A stretch of DNA of 31,150 nucleotides from DASQFY01 sp036397815 (GCA_036397815.1 DASWIE010000094.1:1-31150), one strand, 5' to 3'. Numbered from the stretch's first letter, positions 20,763 to 29,488 are shown. Translations and numbers: made by a program. The notes: generated from the letters alone by a model not told the origin.

Positions 20763-23551
20763 GGGCGCCCAGCCGAGTGCTGGTCATCGGCTCCGGACCG
20801 ATCCTCATCGGTCAGGCGGCCGAGTTCGACTACGCGGGCGTGCAGGCCTGCCTGGCGCTCCGCGGCGAGGGGGTCGAGACGATCCTGGTCAACTCGAACC
20901 CGGCCACCGTGATGACGGACCCCGATGTTGGCGGAACGGTGCTTATCGGCCCATTATCAGTCGCTTACCTGACCGAGGTGATCGAGCGCTATCGGCCGGA
21001 TGCCCTGCTGCCGACCCTGGGCGGACAGACAGGGCTCAACCTGGCCGTGGCCCTTGACGACGCCGGGGTCCTCGAGCGGTTCTGCGTGCGCGTCCTGGGC
21101 ACGCCCCTCGCGGCGGTACGGGCGGCCGAGGACCGGGGTGGATTCCGCGACCTGGTGACCGGCATCGGTGAGCCGGTGCCCGAGAGCGCGGTGGTCGGGA
21201 CGGTCGAGGACGGGCTGCGCTTCGTCCGCGAGCTGGGCGCTGCGGTGGTGGTGCGGCCCGCGTACACGCTGGGCGGCGGTGGGGGCGGGTTCGCGGCGAC
21301 GGAGGCTGAGGCCGCCGAGCGCCTGGCGGAAGGGCTCCGCACCAGCCCGATCGGGCAGGTGCTGGTCGAACGCTCGTTGCTCGGCTGGTACGAGATCGAG
21401 TTCGAGGTGCTGCGCGACGCCGCCGACACGACCATCGCCATCTGCGGGATGGAGAACCTGGACCCGATGGGGGTGCACACGGGCGACTCGATCGTGGTTG
21501 CGCCGATCCAGACCCTGTCCGACCCGGTCGTCCAGCGCCTGCGGCGCTGCGCACTGAAGATCGTGCGCGCGCTTCGGCTGGAGGGTGGCTGCAACGTGCA
21601 GCTCGCGGCGCGGCCAGACGGCGCCGAGTACCGCGTCATCGAGGTCAACCCGCGGGTCAGCCGCTCCAGCGCATTGGCCAGCAAGGCGACCGGCTACCCG
21701 ATCGCTCGAGTGGCGGCGCTGGTCGCCCTCGGTAAGCGCCTGGACGAGCTGCCGAATCCGGCGACCGGCATCGGGTCGGCGGCTTTCGAGCCCGCCGTCG
21801 ACTACGTGGTGGTCAAGCTGCCGCGCTGGCCATTCGACAAGTTCCCGACCGCCGAGCGCTCGCTCGGCATCCAGATGAAGGCGACCGGCGAGGCGATGGC
21901 CATCGACCGCGAGTTCGGGTCGGCGCTGCTCAAGGCGGTCCGCTCCCTCGAGCCGCGCGGGCGCGGCTGGTTGTGGGAGGACCCGGCGTGGGGGCTCTCG
22001 CATCGGGCTCCCGACGACCTCGCCATCTTCCTGGCAGCCACGGACACGCGCCTGTGGCGCATGGTGGCGCTGCTGCGCCATGGCTGGACCGATGCCGCCG
22101 CCCTGGGCCAGGTCACCGGGATCGCGCCCTGGTTCACCGAGCGGCTGGCCGAGCTGGTGGACGCCGAAGGGCGCGTCGTCGGGGCGCCACTGGTCGACGC
22201 CAAGCTGGCCGGATTCGGCGACGCCGACATCGCGGCGCTGTCCGGCGTTCCGCCGGTCGCGGTGCGCCGCGCACGCGTGCGGGCCCGGATCGCCCCTGCC
22301 TACCGACGCGTCGACACCTGCGCCGGCGAGTTCCCGGCCGAGACGCCCTACTTCTACTCGTCATACGCCGCGGCGGAGGTTGCGCCGCCGTCCGATCGTC
22401 GCAGCGTGATCGTCGTCGGCTCCGGTCCGATCCGGATCGGCCAGGGAATCGAGTTCGACTACTGCTCGGTGCGGGCGGCGTGGGCGATCAGGGACATGGG
22501 GCTCGACGCGGTGGTCATCAACAACAACCCCGAAACCGTGTCGACCGATTACGACGCCTGCAGCCGCCTCTACTTCGAGCCCCTCGACACCGAGAGCGTG
22601 CTCGACGTGATCGATCATGAGCGCGCGCTCACCGGAGCCCCACCGCACGTCGTGCTGACCTTCGGGGGCCAGACCGCGATTGACCTGGCCAAGGACCTCG
22701 CCTACGCCGATGTGCCGATCGCCGGCCTGACAGCCGAGGCGATCGAGGTGACCGAGGATCGCGAGCGATTCGCTCAGCTGATGGAGCGTCTGGGCCTGGA
22801 GGGTCCCCGTGGGCGCCTGGCGGCCGACGAGGGAGAGCTCCTCGCGGCGCTGGGAGCGCTCGGGATGCCGGCGATCGTGCGCCCGTCGTGGGTGATCGGC
22901 GGGCGCGGAATCGCGGTCCTGCGCTCATCCGCGGACCTTGCCGAGCTGCTGGCGACTGAGGTCGGCTGGCCGCTGCGGGTCGATGAGATGGTGGGCGGCG
23001 TGGAGCTCGACGTCGACGCGATCAGCGACGGGGCGGACTGGTGCGTGCCCGGCATCCTCGAGCAGCTCGACCCGCCGGGCGTCCACTCCGGCGACTCGGT
23101 GGCCGTTCTGCCGCCGCAGGGCCTGTCACGCGCCGTCCAGGAGCGAGCGGCCGAGGTGGCGGGGCGGATCGCGCTTGCGCTTGGCGTGCGCGGCATCCTC
23201 AACGTGCAGATGATCGCCGACGGCGAACGGGTCGTCGTGATCGAGGCGAACCCGCGTGCCAGCCGGACCGTGCCGATCGTGGCTAAGGCGACGGGGCGCG
23301 ACGTGGTGGCGGCCGCTGTCCGTTGCGCGCTCGGCGCGACATTGGCGGAGGTCGGCTGGGCGCCCGGCCTGGCGCTCGACTCCCCGCTGGTGGCGGTCAA
23401 GGTGCCCGTCGGATCGCTCTGGCGACTGCCGGGCGTCGACGCCGCCCTCGGTCCCGAGATGCGCTCGACCGGAGAGGTGCTTGGCCTCGCACCGGACTAC
23501 GCCGACGCGCTGCGTGCCGCCAACGAGGCCGCCGGAGTCCACGCTCGCTGA
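20759..23551 (+). CDS. carB: Carbamoyl-phosphate synthase large subunit lacking the C-terminal allosteric domain
   Basis: Synthesises carbamoyl phosphate from bicarbonate, ammonia and two ATP with CarA. First half: VLVIGSGPILIGQAAEFDY, VNSNPATVMTD, TLGGQTGLNLA, a glycine-rich ATP loop, and EVNPRVSRSSALASKATGYP. A shortened oligomerisation region (about 400-545) follows. The second ATP-grasp half starts about residue 548: VVGSGPIRIGQGIEFDYCSV, NNNPETVSTDYD, GVHSGDS, EANPRASRTVPIVAKATG. The protein ends at residue 930 just after LGPEMRSTGEVLGLA and about 16 further residues, where E. coli CarB (1073 residues) begins its MGS-like allosteric domain. No remnant of that domain is seen in the downstream 250 bases. 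Confidence 0.95.
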   Translation: MRAPSRVLVIGSGPILIGQAAEFDYAGVQACLALRGEGVETILVNSNPATVMTDPDVGGTVLIGPLSVAYLTEVIERYRPDALLPTLGGQTGLNLAVALDDAGVLERFCVRVLGTPLAAVRAAEDRGGFRDLVTGIGEPVPESAVVGTVEDGLRFVRELGAAVVVRPAYTLGGGGGGFAATEAEAAERLAEGLRTSPIGQVLVERSLLGWYEIEFEVLRDAADTTIAICGMENLDPMGVHTGDSIVVAPIQTLSDPVVQRLRRCALKIVRALRLEGGCNVQLAARPDGAEYRVIEVNPRVSRSSALASKATGYPIARVAALVALGKRLDELPNPATGIGSAAFEPAVDYVVVKLPRWPFDKFPTAERSLGIQMKATGEAMAIDREFGSALLKAVRSLEPRGRGWLWEDPAWGLSHRAPDDLAIFLAATDTRLWRMVALLRHGWTDAAALGQVTGIAPWFTERLAELVDAEGRVVGAPLVDAKLAGFGDADIAALSGVPPVAVRRARVRARIAPAYRRVDTCAGEFPAETPYFYSSYAAAEVAPPSDRRSVIVVGSGPIRIGQGIEFDYCSVRAAWAIRDMGLDAVVINNNPETVSTDYDACSRLYFEPLDTESVLDVIDHERALTGAPPHVVLTFGGQTAIDLAKDLAYADVPIAGLTAEAIEVTEDRERFAQLMERLGLEGPRGRLAADEGELLAALGALGMPAIVRPSWVIGGRGIAVLRSSADLAELLATEVGWPLRVDEMVGGVELDVDAISDGADWCVPGILEQLDPPGVHSGDSVAVLPPQGLSRAVQERAAEVAGRIALALGVRGILNVQMIADGERVVVIEANPRASRTVPIVAKATGRDVVAAAVRCALGATLAEVGWAPGLALDSPLVAVKVPVGSLWRLPGVDAALGPEMRSTGEVLGLAPDYADALRAANEAAGVHAR

Positions 23552-23802
23552 GGCCCACTCCGTCCCGATCGGGCACGAACACGAAGAGGACCGCCCACGA
23601 GCCCGGTACGGAGGGTCCCGGACCCGTGGCGGTCCAATGTAAGGCGCATCGGGCTGGCTCTCGACCGGCGGGAGCGGTTCGAATGTCGCCGCCGGCCCGA
23701 GCTTCCGTTGGCGACGACCGCTCCGCGAGGTGCCGGTCGGGTCAGGCCCGATGACGCCTTCGCCCGTCGAAAGTTGCAAGATCCATGCCGCTTCGGATGA
23801 GG
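23552..23802. other. Intergenic region after carB with a long hairpin
   Basis: About 250 bases between carB and the convergent membrane-protein gene. An 11-pair stem with one bulge joins 23588-23599 (GGACCGCCCACG) to 23625-23635 (CGTGGCGGTCC). No T-run follows, so it may be a terminator or an RNA-end stabiliser. I see no gene here. Confidence 0.5.
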
Positions 23803-24462
23803 TCAGCGGCGCCGGGCGCCCCGCACCTGGGAGGGCGTCGCGGCGAGCCGACGCCGCAGGTAGCCGCCGTACCAGCCGGCGAGTGCGCCGAAGGCCAGCT
23901 GCAGCATCTCCTGCGAAGCAAGGCCGATGTACGCGGTGCTGGCTCCCGGCACTCGAGCGAGCACAGCCGCGGTGCCCAGGATGCCGGTGAACAGGATGAC
24001 GCCCAGCACCGCGGCCGCCAGCCCGAAGGCCCACGGGCGCTGCCATCCCACCCAGCCGGCGGCGATCAGCGCGCCGAACGCGACCAGGGAGGCCACCGTA
24101 CCGAACAGCGGATCGGGAATGCCGAGCCGGAACATGAGCTCGGCCACGGCCCAGATCACGGCGGGCACGACCCACGCTCTGGGGTTCTGGGCGAGGAGGT
24201 AGAGCCCCGATACGAGGCCACGCAGCGGCCCGCTGTAGGTGAATCCGGCGAGCGGATCCGGCTTGCCGGGCAACGGCGGAGCCGCCGGGAAGAGTCGGGT
24301 CAGAAAACCGCCGCTGAGGGGGCTCGCTCTCCGCGCCGCGGGACTCTCTGCCTCCTGCTCTTCCTCGGCCTCTTCCAGCTCACGGCCCTGGGCGATGTAC
24401 CGCGCGCGGCGACGCGCCTCCGCCCGGTTCGCGGCAGCGATGCGGCTGCTTCGGTTCGACAT
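23803..24462 (-). CDS. Multi-pass membrane protein of unknown function
   Basis: 219 residues from ATG 24462. The first 75 residues are hydrophilic, with a basic stretch (RAEARRRARY) and a Glu-rich run (ELEEAEEEQEAE). Four hydrophobic segments follow (about 88-110, 113-130, 136-155, 160-175) plus an amphipathic stretch with GWYGGYLRRRL at the C-terminus. I do not recognise the family. Minus-strand TACAAT lies 8 bases upstream of the ATG, consistent with a leaderless start, and supports this start over a longer in-frame one. It is convergent with carB and divergent from the lamin-tail gene. Confidence 0.75.
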   Translation of the reverse strand: MSNRSSRIAAANRAEARRRARYIAQGRELEEAEEEQEAESPAARRASPLSGGFLTRLFPAAPPLPGKPDPLAGFTYSGPLRGLVSGLYLLAQNPRAWVVPAVIWAVAELMFRLGIPDPLFGTVASLVAFGALIAAGWVGWQRPWAFGLAAAVLGVILFTGILGTAAVLARVPGASTAYIGLASQEMLQLAFGALAGWYGGYLRRRLAATPSQVRGARRR

Positions 24463-24508
24463 GGGCGGCGATTGTACGCGAGGGGAATCGGTACGGCCGC
24501 CGGCGCCG

Positions 24509-24530
24509 TCCGATAAGCGTCCGGTAAGCG
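24509..24530 (+). repeat. 11-base tandem repeat upstream of the lamin-tail gene
   Basis: Two adjacent copies of TCCG(A/G)TAAGCG, with a third degraded copy (GCTGATACGC) following. They lie about 75 bases before GTG 24604, in the divergent promoter region, and could be binding sites for a regulator. Confidence 0.4.
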
Positions 24531-24603
24531 GCTGATACGCGGCCATTCGGCACCCTTCGAGGCCTCACCGGCCGCCTGCACCCCTCCCGCCCGGAGGTGC
24601 CGC

Positions 24604-27222
24604 GTGTCTCGTCCTTTCATCCGTGCGGCGCTTCGGCGCCGGCTCAGCGCCTGCGTGGCCGCGTTGCTGCTGGCTGCCTCGATCCTTCCCAGCGCGCTGG
24701 GCGTGCAGGAGATCGGCTCATCCGCGCCGGGCGCATTCGACCTGGCCGCGGAGGACGCGGCCGGCCATCTGCTGGTGAGCGAGATCGCGGCTGGAGGCGC
24801 CAGTGCATCGGACGAGTTCGTGGAGCTGTACAACCCGGCGACCATCGCCCTGCCGATCGAGGGCACGGAGCTGATCTACGTGACGGCCAGCGGCGGCACA
24901 ATCACTCGCAAGGCGCTGTGGCCAGCCGGATCGCCGGAGATCGCACCGGGCGCTCACCTGCTCATCGCGAACGAGGCGGGGCTCTACGCCACCATCGCTG
25001 ACCTGACCTATGCGAATGGCCTGGCGGCGACCGGCGGCAGCATCGCGCTCCGGATCGTGGGGGCCTCGAGCGCCATCGACGCGGTCGGATGGGGGAACGC
25101 CGCCAGCGCATGGCTGGAGGGGTCTCCGCCCGTCGCGGCGGCGGGTGGCCACTCGATCGAGCGGTTGCCGGGCGGCGCGGCAGGATCCACGCAGGACACG
25201 GGACAGAACGCAATCGACTTCGTCGAACGCGAGCTGCCCGACCCTCAGAATTCCGGTTCCCCTCCCGTTCCGTCGGGCACGCCCGCTCCCAGCGCATCCG
25301 GGGAGATCACGCCCTCGCCGACGGCCTCTCCCTCGCCTGACGTGACTGTGCCGCCGACGCCCGAGCCCACCGCACAGCCAACCCCGGATCCCACCCCGGA
25401 GCCGACGCCGAGCCCGCCAGCGACCCTGGTCACGGTGGCCGACGCGCGCGCTCTGCCGGATGGGAGCCAGGCGACGATCCAGGCGGTCTCCCTGACCGAT
25501 GGCTCATTCGCCGACGGCGGGGGTTACGTCGCGGACGAAACGGGTGGGATCGCCCTCCTGCTGAGCGACGGGACTTTCCCCAGCGGCGTCCTGCTGCGCG
25601 CGACCGGGATCGTGGATGACAGGTATCACCAGCGCACGCTGCGCGCGACGGTGGCTGAGGTCACGGTGCTGGGCGCTGCCGGCGATCCGGTTCCGGCGGC
25701 CGCCGGAACCGGCTCCATCGGTGAGCAGGTTGAAGGCCGCCTGGTCGCCGTGACGGGCGAGATCGCATCAGCCGCCACCGAGCTGAGCGGTGGCCTCGCC
25801 TTCGATCTCGACGACGGCAGCGGCCCAATTCGGGTCGTCGTGGGCGACGTGACCGGAATCGAGACTGATGCTTGGGAGCGCGGAACCGGCCTCGTGCTGC
25901 ACGGCGTGGTCGGGCAGCGCGACTCAACCGGCGCCGGCAGCGCTGGCTATCGCGTCCAGCCCCGAAACGCCGCGGACGTCGTCGCGGTCGTCCCTCCACC
26001 CATCGAGACGCCGGAGCCGAGCTCATCTCCGACCCCGGCTGGCTCGCCTTCCGCGTCGCCGACGCTCGGCGGCTCGCCGACGCCCGGCAGCTCGCCGACG
26101 CCCGGCAGCTCGCCGAGCGCCTCGCCGGCGCCTGCCCTCGTCTCGATCTCGACGGCGCGGTCGGCCACCAGTGGGCAGCGGGTCCGGGTGCGAGGCGTGG
26201 TCACCCTTCCGTCTGGCCTGACCGAGCCGGGAAGCGCGGCCATCCAGGACGAGTCCGGTGGGATTCTCATCCGCCTTGGCGACGAGGCAGGCTCCCTTGC
26301 GCGTGGCGAGCTCGTGGAGCTGAGCGGAACGCGCTCGACCAAGGCCGGGATGCTCAGCCTGCGGGTGACCGCGGCGGCACAGCGCCTGGGCCACCAGGCG
26401 GAGCCGAGCCCGCTGCGCCTCGCAACGGGGCGACTGGGAGAGGGCCAGGAGGCGCTCCTGGTGGTGGTCCGCGGCGCGATCGCCGGAAACCTGCAGCGCA
26501 CCAGCGCCGGCAACAGCTACTTCGACCTGGACGACGGTTCGGGTCCGGGACGCGTCTTCCTCTCGCCGCGCGCCCGGATCACGACCGCGGCCCTGGTACC
26601 CGGTGCCTGGATCGAGGTGACCGGCGTGCTTGGCCAGGACACCACGTCGCAGCAGCCGACGCGCGGCTACCGGGTCTGGCCTCGAGCCGATGCGGACGTC
26701 AGCGTGCTGGCGCGACCGGTGGCGAACGCCGCAGCCGCTGCGGGCGGGGCCGGCGCCAGCCGTGGAGGTTCAAGTGCCAAGAGGGAGCCGGGAGACGGGG
26801 CCGACGGGGCCGATCCGGCCGAGGGCGACTCCCCGCAGGGTTCGGTTCCGCGACTCGCTCGCGCGATCCCGACGGCGTCGGAGCCGCAGGTCGTGGTCGG
26901 TCCCGCTGGGTTGGTCGGACCTGAGCCCGATGCCGGACCGAGCCCGGGAGTCATGGGGCTCCTCCTCGGCGGGCTCCTCCTGCTGGGCGGCGCCCGGCTG
27001 GCGGTCACTCCCGGCCTGCTGGGGCGGCTGCGAGAAGCCATGCCGCAGGCTCCACCCGGCCAGGAGGCGGACGGCGATGGGACCGCACGGACCGCGCAGG
27101 GCGCCGAGCCGGATGCGATCACGCGGCTGATACCGCTCACCGTGCTCGACGGTGGACCCTCGGATGAGGTCCCGCAGCGCAGCTCACCGCGGAGGGGCGG
27201 GCGTATACTCCCGCCGACCTGA
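24604..27222 (+). CDS. Secreted lamin-tail domain protein with duplicated OB-like modules and C-terminal anchor
   Basis: 872 residues from GTG 24604 (GGAGG 6 bases upstream). Signal sequence to about residue 33. A lamin-tail domain (about 55-185) follows, with LLVSEIAAGGASASDEFVEL, IALRIVGASSAIDAVGWGN and GHSIERLPGG. A Pro/Thr linker (about 218-275) precedes two homologous modules of about 190 residues, each with a D-E-(T/S)-G-G-I strand, F-D-L-D-D-G-S-G-P and G-Y-R-V-x-P-R, separated by an 18-base tandem-repeat linker. A transmembrane segment near 782-801 and a cytosolic tail complete it. This resembles extracellular nuclease/nucleotide-binding architectures, but no nuclease domain is present. 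It probably acts as a surface DNA- or ligand-binding protein (inference). Confidence 0.82.
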   Translation: MSRPFIRAALRRRLSACVAALLLAASILPSALGVQEIGSSAPGAFDLAAEDAAGHLLVSEIAAGGASASDEFVELYNPATIALPIEGTELIYVTASGGTITRKALWPAGSPEIAPGAHLLIANEAGLYATIADLTYANGLAATGGSIALRIVGASSAIDAVGWGNAASAWLEGSPPVAAAGGHSIERLPGGAAGSTQDTGQNAIDFVERELPDPQNSGSPPVPSGTPAPSASGEITPSPTASPSPDVTVPPTPEPTAQPTPDPTPEPTPSPPATLVTVADARALPDGSQATIQAVSLTDGSFADGGGYVADETGGIALLLSDGTFPSGVLLRATGIVDDRYHQRTLRATVAEVTVLGAAGDPVPAAAGTGSIGEQVEGRLVAVTGEIASAATELSGGLAFDLDDGSGPIRVVVGDVTGIETDAWERGTGLVLHGVVGQRDSTGAGSAGYRVQPRNAADVVAVVPPPIETPEPSSSPTPAGSPSASPTLGGSPTPGSSPTPGSSPSASPAPALVSISTARSATSGQRVRVRGVVTLPSGLTEPGSAAIQDESGGILIRLGDEAGSLARGELVELSGTRSTKAGMLSLRVTAAAQRLGHQAEPSPLRLATGRLGEGQEALLVVVRGAIAGNLQRTSAGNSYFDLDDGSGPGRVFLSPRARITTAALVPGAWIEVTGVLGQDTTSQQPTRGYRVWPRADADVSVLARPVANAAAAAGGAGASRGGSSAKREPGDGADGADPAEGDSPQGSVPRLARAIPTASEPQVVVGPAGLVGPEPDAGPSPGVMGLLLGGLLLLGGARLAVTPGLLGRLREAMPQAPPGQEADGDGTARTAQGAEPDAITRLIPLTVLDGGPSDEVPQRSSPRRGGRILPPT
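26068..26121 (+). repeat. Three 18-base tandem repeats coding a Gly-Ser-Pro-Thr-Pro linker
   Basis: Units at 26068-26085, 26086-26103 and 26104-26121 share GGC(A/G)GCTCGCCGA. They encode repeated G-S-S-P-T-P between the two OB-like modules. Copy number could vary by slippage. Confidence 0.75.
27204..27209 (+). promoter_or_regulatory. -10 box for the nucleoside phosphorylase gene
   Basis: TATACT inside the last codons of the lamin-tail gene, giving a leader of about 42 bases before GTG 27258. No clear -35 element is visible. Confidence 0.5.
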
Positions 27223-27257
27223 CCGGGTCCACGCTCGTAGAGAGGTGCTGCCGCTTC

Positions 27258-28112
27258 GTGAGCGAGGTTTCACGCGCCGACCACCCGACCACCGGCGACC
27301 GCCAGTACCACATCGCGCTCGAGCGCGGTGAGCTGGCCGAGTATGTCTTGCTGGTGGGCGACCCCGGTCGGGTGGCACTGGTGTCGAGTCGCTGGGACAG
27401 CATCGAGCTCGAGCGCAGCAACCGTGAGATCACCACCGCGACGGGGTCGTACCGCGGGATGCGGATCTCGGCCATGTCGACCGGGATGGGCACCGACAAC
27501 GTCGAGATCGTGATGGCCGAGGTGCTGGAGATCACCGACCGGGCCACCCTCGTGCGCGTCGGATCGAGCGGTGCCCTGCAGCCGGACATCCGTGCCGGTG
27601 ACCTCGTCATCTCGATCGGCGCGGTCCGTCTCGAGAACACGACCGACTTCTACGTGCACCCCGGCTACCCGGCCATCGCCCATCGCGACGTCGTCTGGGC
27701 CCTGGAATCGGCATGCCGAACGCTGGGCATCACCTACCACGTAGGGCTGACCGCGACGGCGAGCGGGTTTTACGCTCCGCAGGGAAGACAGATGCGCACG
27801 CTCCCAGTTCGCTATCCTCACCTTGCGGAGGAGCTGCGGCGCCAAGGCGTCGCGAACCTCGAGATGGAGTCGTCGGCACTCTTCGTGCTGGCGGGCCTGG
27901 CGGGGCTCCGAGCCGGCACGGTCTGTGCGACCTACGCACAGCGGGTCGATGGGACTTTTCTCGAAGACGCGGCGAAGGAGGCCGCGGAGGCGCGCTGTAT
28001 CGATGCCGGACTGGCTGGCATCCACCTGCTCTGGGAGATAGACACCGAGCAGGACAGCGATCCCCGTGAACGCTGGTCCTCGTTGATCGGCAGGCGAGCC
28101 GGGGAGCGGTAA
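27258..28112 (+). CDS. Nucleoside phosphorylase (uridine phosphorylase-like, PNP/UDP family)
   Basis: 284-residue enzyme that splits nucleosides with phosphate into base and ribose-1-phosphate. Motifs: VLLVGDPGRV (phosphate loop), STGMGTDNVEIVM, LVRVGSSGALQPDI, and LEMESSALFVLAGL (ribose-binding E-M-E-S). The GFYAPQGRQ stretch resembles the uridine phosphorylase substrate region better than that of purine enzymes, so uridine is the favoured substrate, but this is inference. GTG 27258 has a weak GAGAGGTG ribosome site. It lies a few kilobases after carAB, so pyrimidine synthesis and salvage genes are near each other here. The DUF5679 gene follows after 43 bases. Confidence 0.9.
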   Translation: MSEVSRADHPTTGDRQYHIALERGELAEYVLLVGDPGRVALVSSRWDSIELERSNREITTATGSYRGMRISAMSTGMGTDNVEIVMAEVLEITDRATLVRVGSSGALQPDIRAGDLVISIGAVRLENTTDFYVHPGYPAIAHRDVVWALESACRTLGITYHVGLTATASGFYAPQGRQMRTLPVRYPHLAEELRRQGVANLEMESSALFVLAGLAGLRAGTVCATYAQRVDGTFLEDAAKEAAEARCIDAGLAGIHLLWEIDTEQDSDPRERWSSLIGRRAGER

Positions 28113-28155
28113 CTGCAGATCCGGCACCAGCGCCGGAGAAGGAGGCTTCAAACCG

Positions 28156-28299
28156 ATGGCGACCAACGCGTATTGCGTCAAGTGCAAGGCCAAGCGTGAC
28201 ATGCGCAGCGAGCAGCGGATCACGATGAAGAACGGCAAGCCTGCGACGCAGGGCATCTGTCCGGTCTGTGGCACCAAGATGTTCAAGATCGGCGGCTGA
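28156..28299 (+). CDS. DUF5679 small zinc-ribbon protein
   Basis: 47-residue protein with two cysteine pairs: Y-C-V-K-C near the start and C-P-V-C-G-T-K-M-F near the end, a rubredoxin/zinc-ribbon arrangement. The centre K-R-x-M...I-T-M-K-N-G-K-P-A-T-Q-G and final M-F-K-I-G are typical of DUF5679. AAGGAGG lies 10 bases before ATG 28156. The role is unknown; small zinc ribbons of this kind often bind nucleic acids or ribosomes. It probably shares a transcript with the phosphorylase gene. Confidence 0.9.
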   Translation: MATNAYCVKCKAKRDMRSEQRITMKNGKPATQGICPVCGTKMFKIGG

Positions 28300-28455
28300 T
28301 CTCCGAACTCAGGGAATCGACCGATCGCGCTGGCCCAGGGCGGGGCGATCGGAAACCACTCGCGCGGCGGCCGCCCGGCCGCGCGCCATCGGCGGGCAAC
28401 CGATCCGAGGGCCGACGCCGGGCGGCCGCCGTCATCCGCCGCCGATGGGCGGCGG

Positions 28456-28461
28456 TACAAT
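28456..28461 (+). promoter_or_regulatory. -10 box for the ROK-gap-pgk run
   Basis: TACAAT, 10 bases before GTG 28472. It overlaps ATG 28460, which argues against that start. The predicted leader is only a few bases, as for imuA. Confidence 0.5.
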
Positions 28462-28471
28462 GCACCGAGCA

Positions 28472-29488
28472 GTGGATGAGCCAGCCGGCCAGCCGATCCT
28501 GGCGATCGACCTCGGCGGCACCCGAATCCGCGCCGCGCACGTGAGCCCTGACCTCGTCGTCGCCTGCCGCCGTGCCGTCGACACCGACGACGAGGAGGGC
28601 GTGGAGGCGGTGATCGATCGCATCTGCCGCCTTGCCACGGAGGTCCTGGCCGACGCTCGTGCTTCGGAGCTCACCCCACCGGCCGGAATCGGCATCGCCT
28701 CGCCGGGTCCGCTCGACCCGTGGCGCGGCGTGGTCGTGGCACCGCCCAATCTCGCCGGTTGGCGGGACGTGCCGCTCGTCGAACGGGTCGAGGCGACGGT
28801 TGGGCTGCCGGCCTTCCTCGAGCGCGATACGAACGTGGCGGTGATGGCCGAGTGGCGTCACGGCGCGGCCAGAGGCGCGGACGACGTGATCTACGTGACC
28901 GTGTCGACCGGCATCGGTGGCGGCATCGTCCTCGACGGGCGGCCGCTGATCGGCAAGGACGCGACCGCCGGCGAGATCGGCCACATGACCGTGGAGCTGG
29001 ATGGTCCGATCTGCGGCGACGGCTCGCCGGGTCACGCCGAGGCGATCGGCTCGGGCACGGCCATCGCCCGCGATGGCCGAGACCTGCTGGCCAGGGGTCT
29101 CGCGCCGCGCCTGGCCGCCCTGGTCACTGATCCGGCGCAGGTCAACGCAGCCCTCGTGGCCCGCGCCGCGGACGATGGCGACGCCGCCTGCCGCGCCGTG
29201 CTGGATCGCGCCTGGACCGCCATCGGGGCCATGTGCGCCAGCCTTGTGAACGTGCTCAATCCCGAGGTGATCGTGGTGGGCGGCAGCATCGCGGTGCACC
29301 ACCCCGACCTTCTCGACGCGGTGCGCGTCGAGATCGATCGGCGCGCCTTCCCGACTCCGGCGCGTCGCGTGCGTCTGCTGCTGGCCGAGCACGGCGACGA
29401 CGTGTCGCTGATCGGCTCGCTGCCGATCGTCAATGAGCGACTGAACGATCCCGCCTACCGCCATGGACAGATGAGGAGCCCGGCGTGA
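28472..29488 (+). CDS. ROK family sugar kinase (glucokinase-like)
   Basis: 338 residues from GTG 28472; ATG 28460 is an in-frame alternative. ATP-dependent kinase of the ROK family, probably acting on glucose or a related hexose at the head of a glycolytic run. Motifs: ILAIDLGGTRIRAAHV (phosphate 1), ERDTNVAVMAEWRHGAARG with the catalytic Asp, VTVSTGIGGGIVLDG (phosphate 2), and AGEIGHMTVE with the sugar-binding Glu/His. The usual zinc motif C-x-C-G-x-x-G-C reads C-G-D-G-S-P-G-H, so the second and third cysteines are Asp and His. The stop overlaps the gap start (GTGA). Confidence 0.88.
   Translation: MDEPAGQPILAIDLGGTRIRAAHVSPDLVVACRRAVDTDDEEGVEAVIDRICRLATEVLADARASELTPPAGIGIASPGPLDPWRGVVVAPPNLAGWRDVPLVERVEATVGLPAFLERDTNVAVMAEWRHGAARGADDVIYVTVSTGIGGGIVLDGRPLIGKDATAGEIGHMTVELDGPICGDGSPGHAEAIGSGTAIARDGRDLLARGLAPRLAALVTDPAQVNAALVARAADDGDAACRAVLDRAWTAIGAMCASLVNVLNPEVIVVGGSIAVHHPDLLDAVRVEIDRRAFPTPARRVRLLLAEHGDDVSLIGSLPIVNERLNDPAYRHGQMRSPA

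Noticed and set aside
23552..23802. Remnant of the CarB allosteric domain in a shifted frame
   Set aside because: None of the frames gives the expected start of the MGS domain (A-L-L-S-V-R-E-G-D type) or its later motifs; the region holds a hairpin instead.
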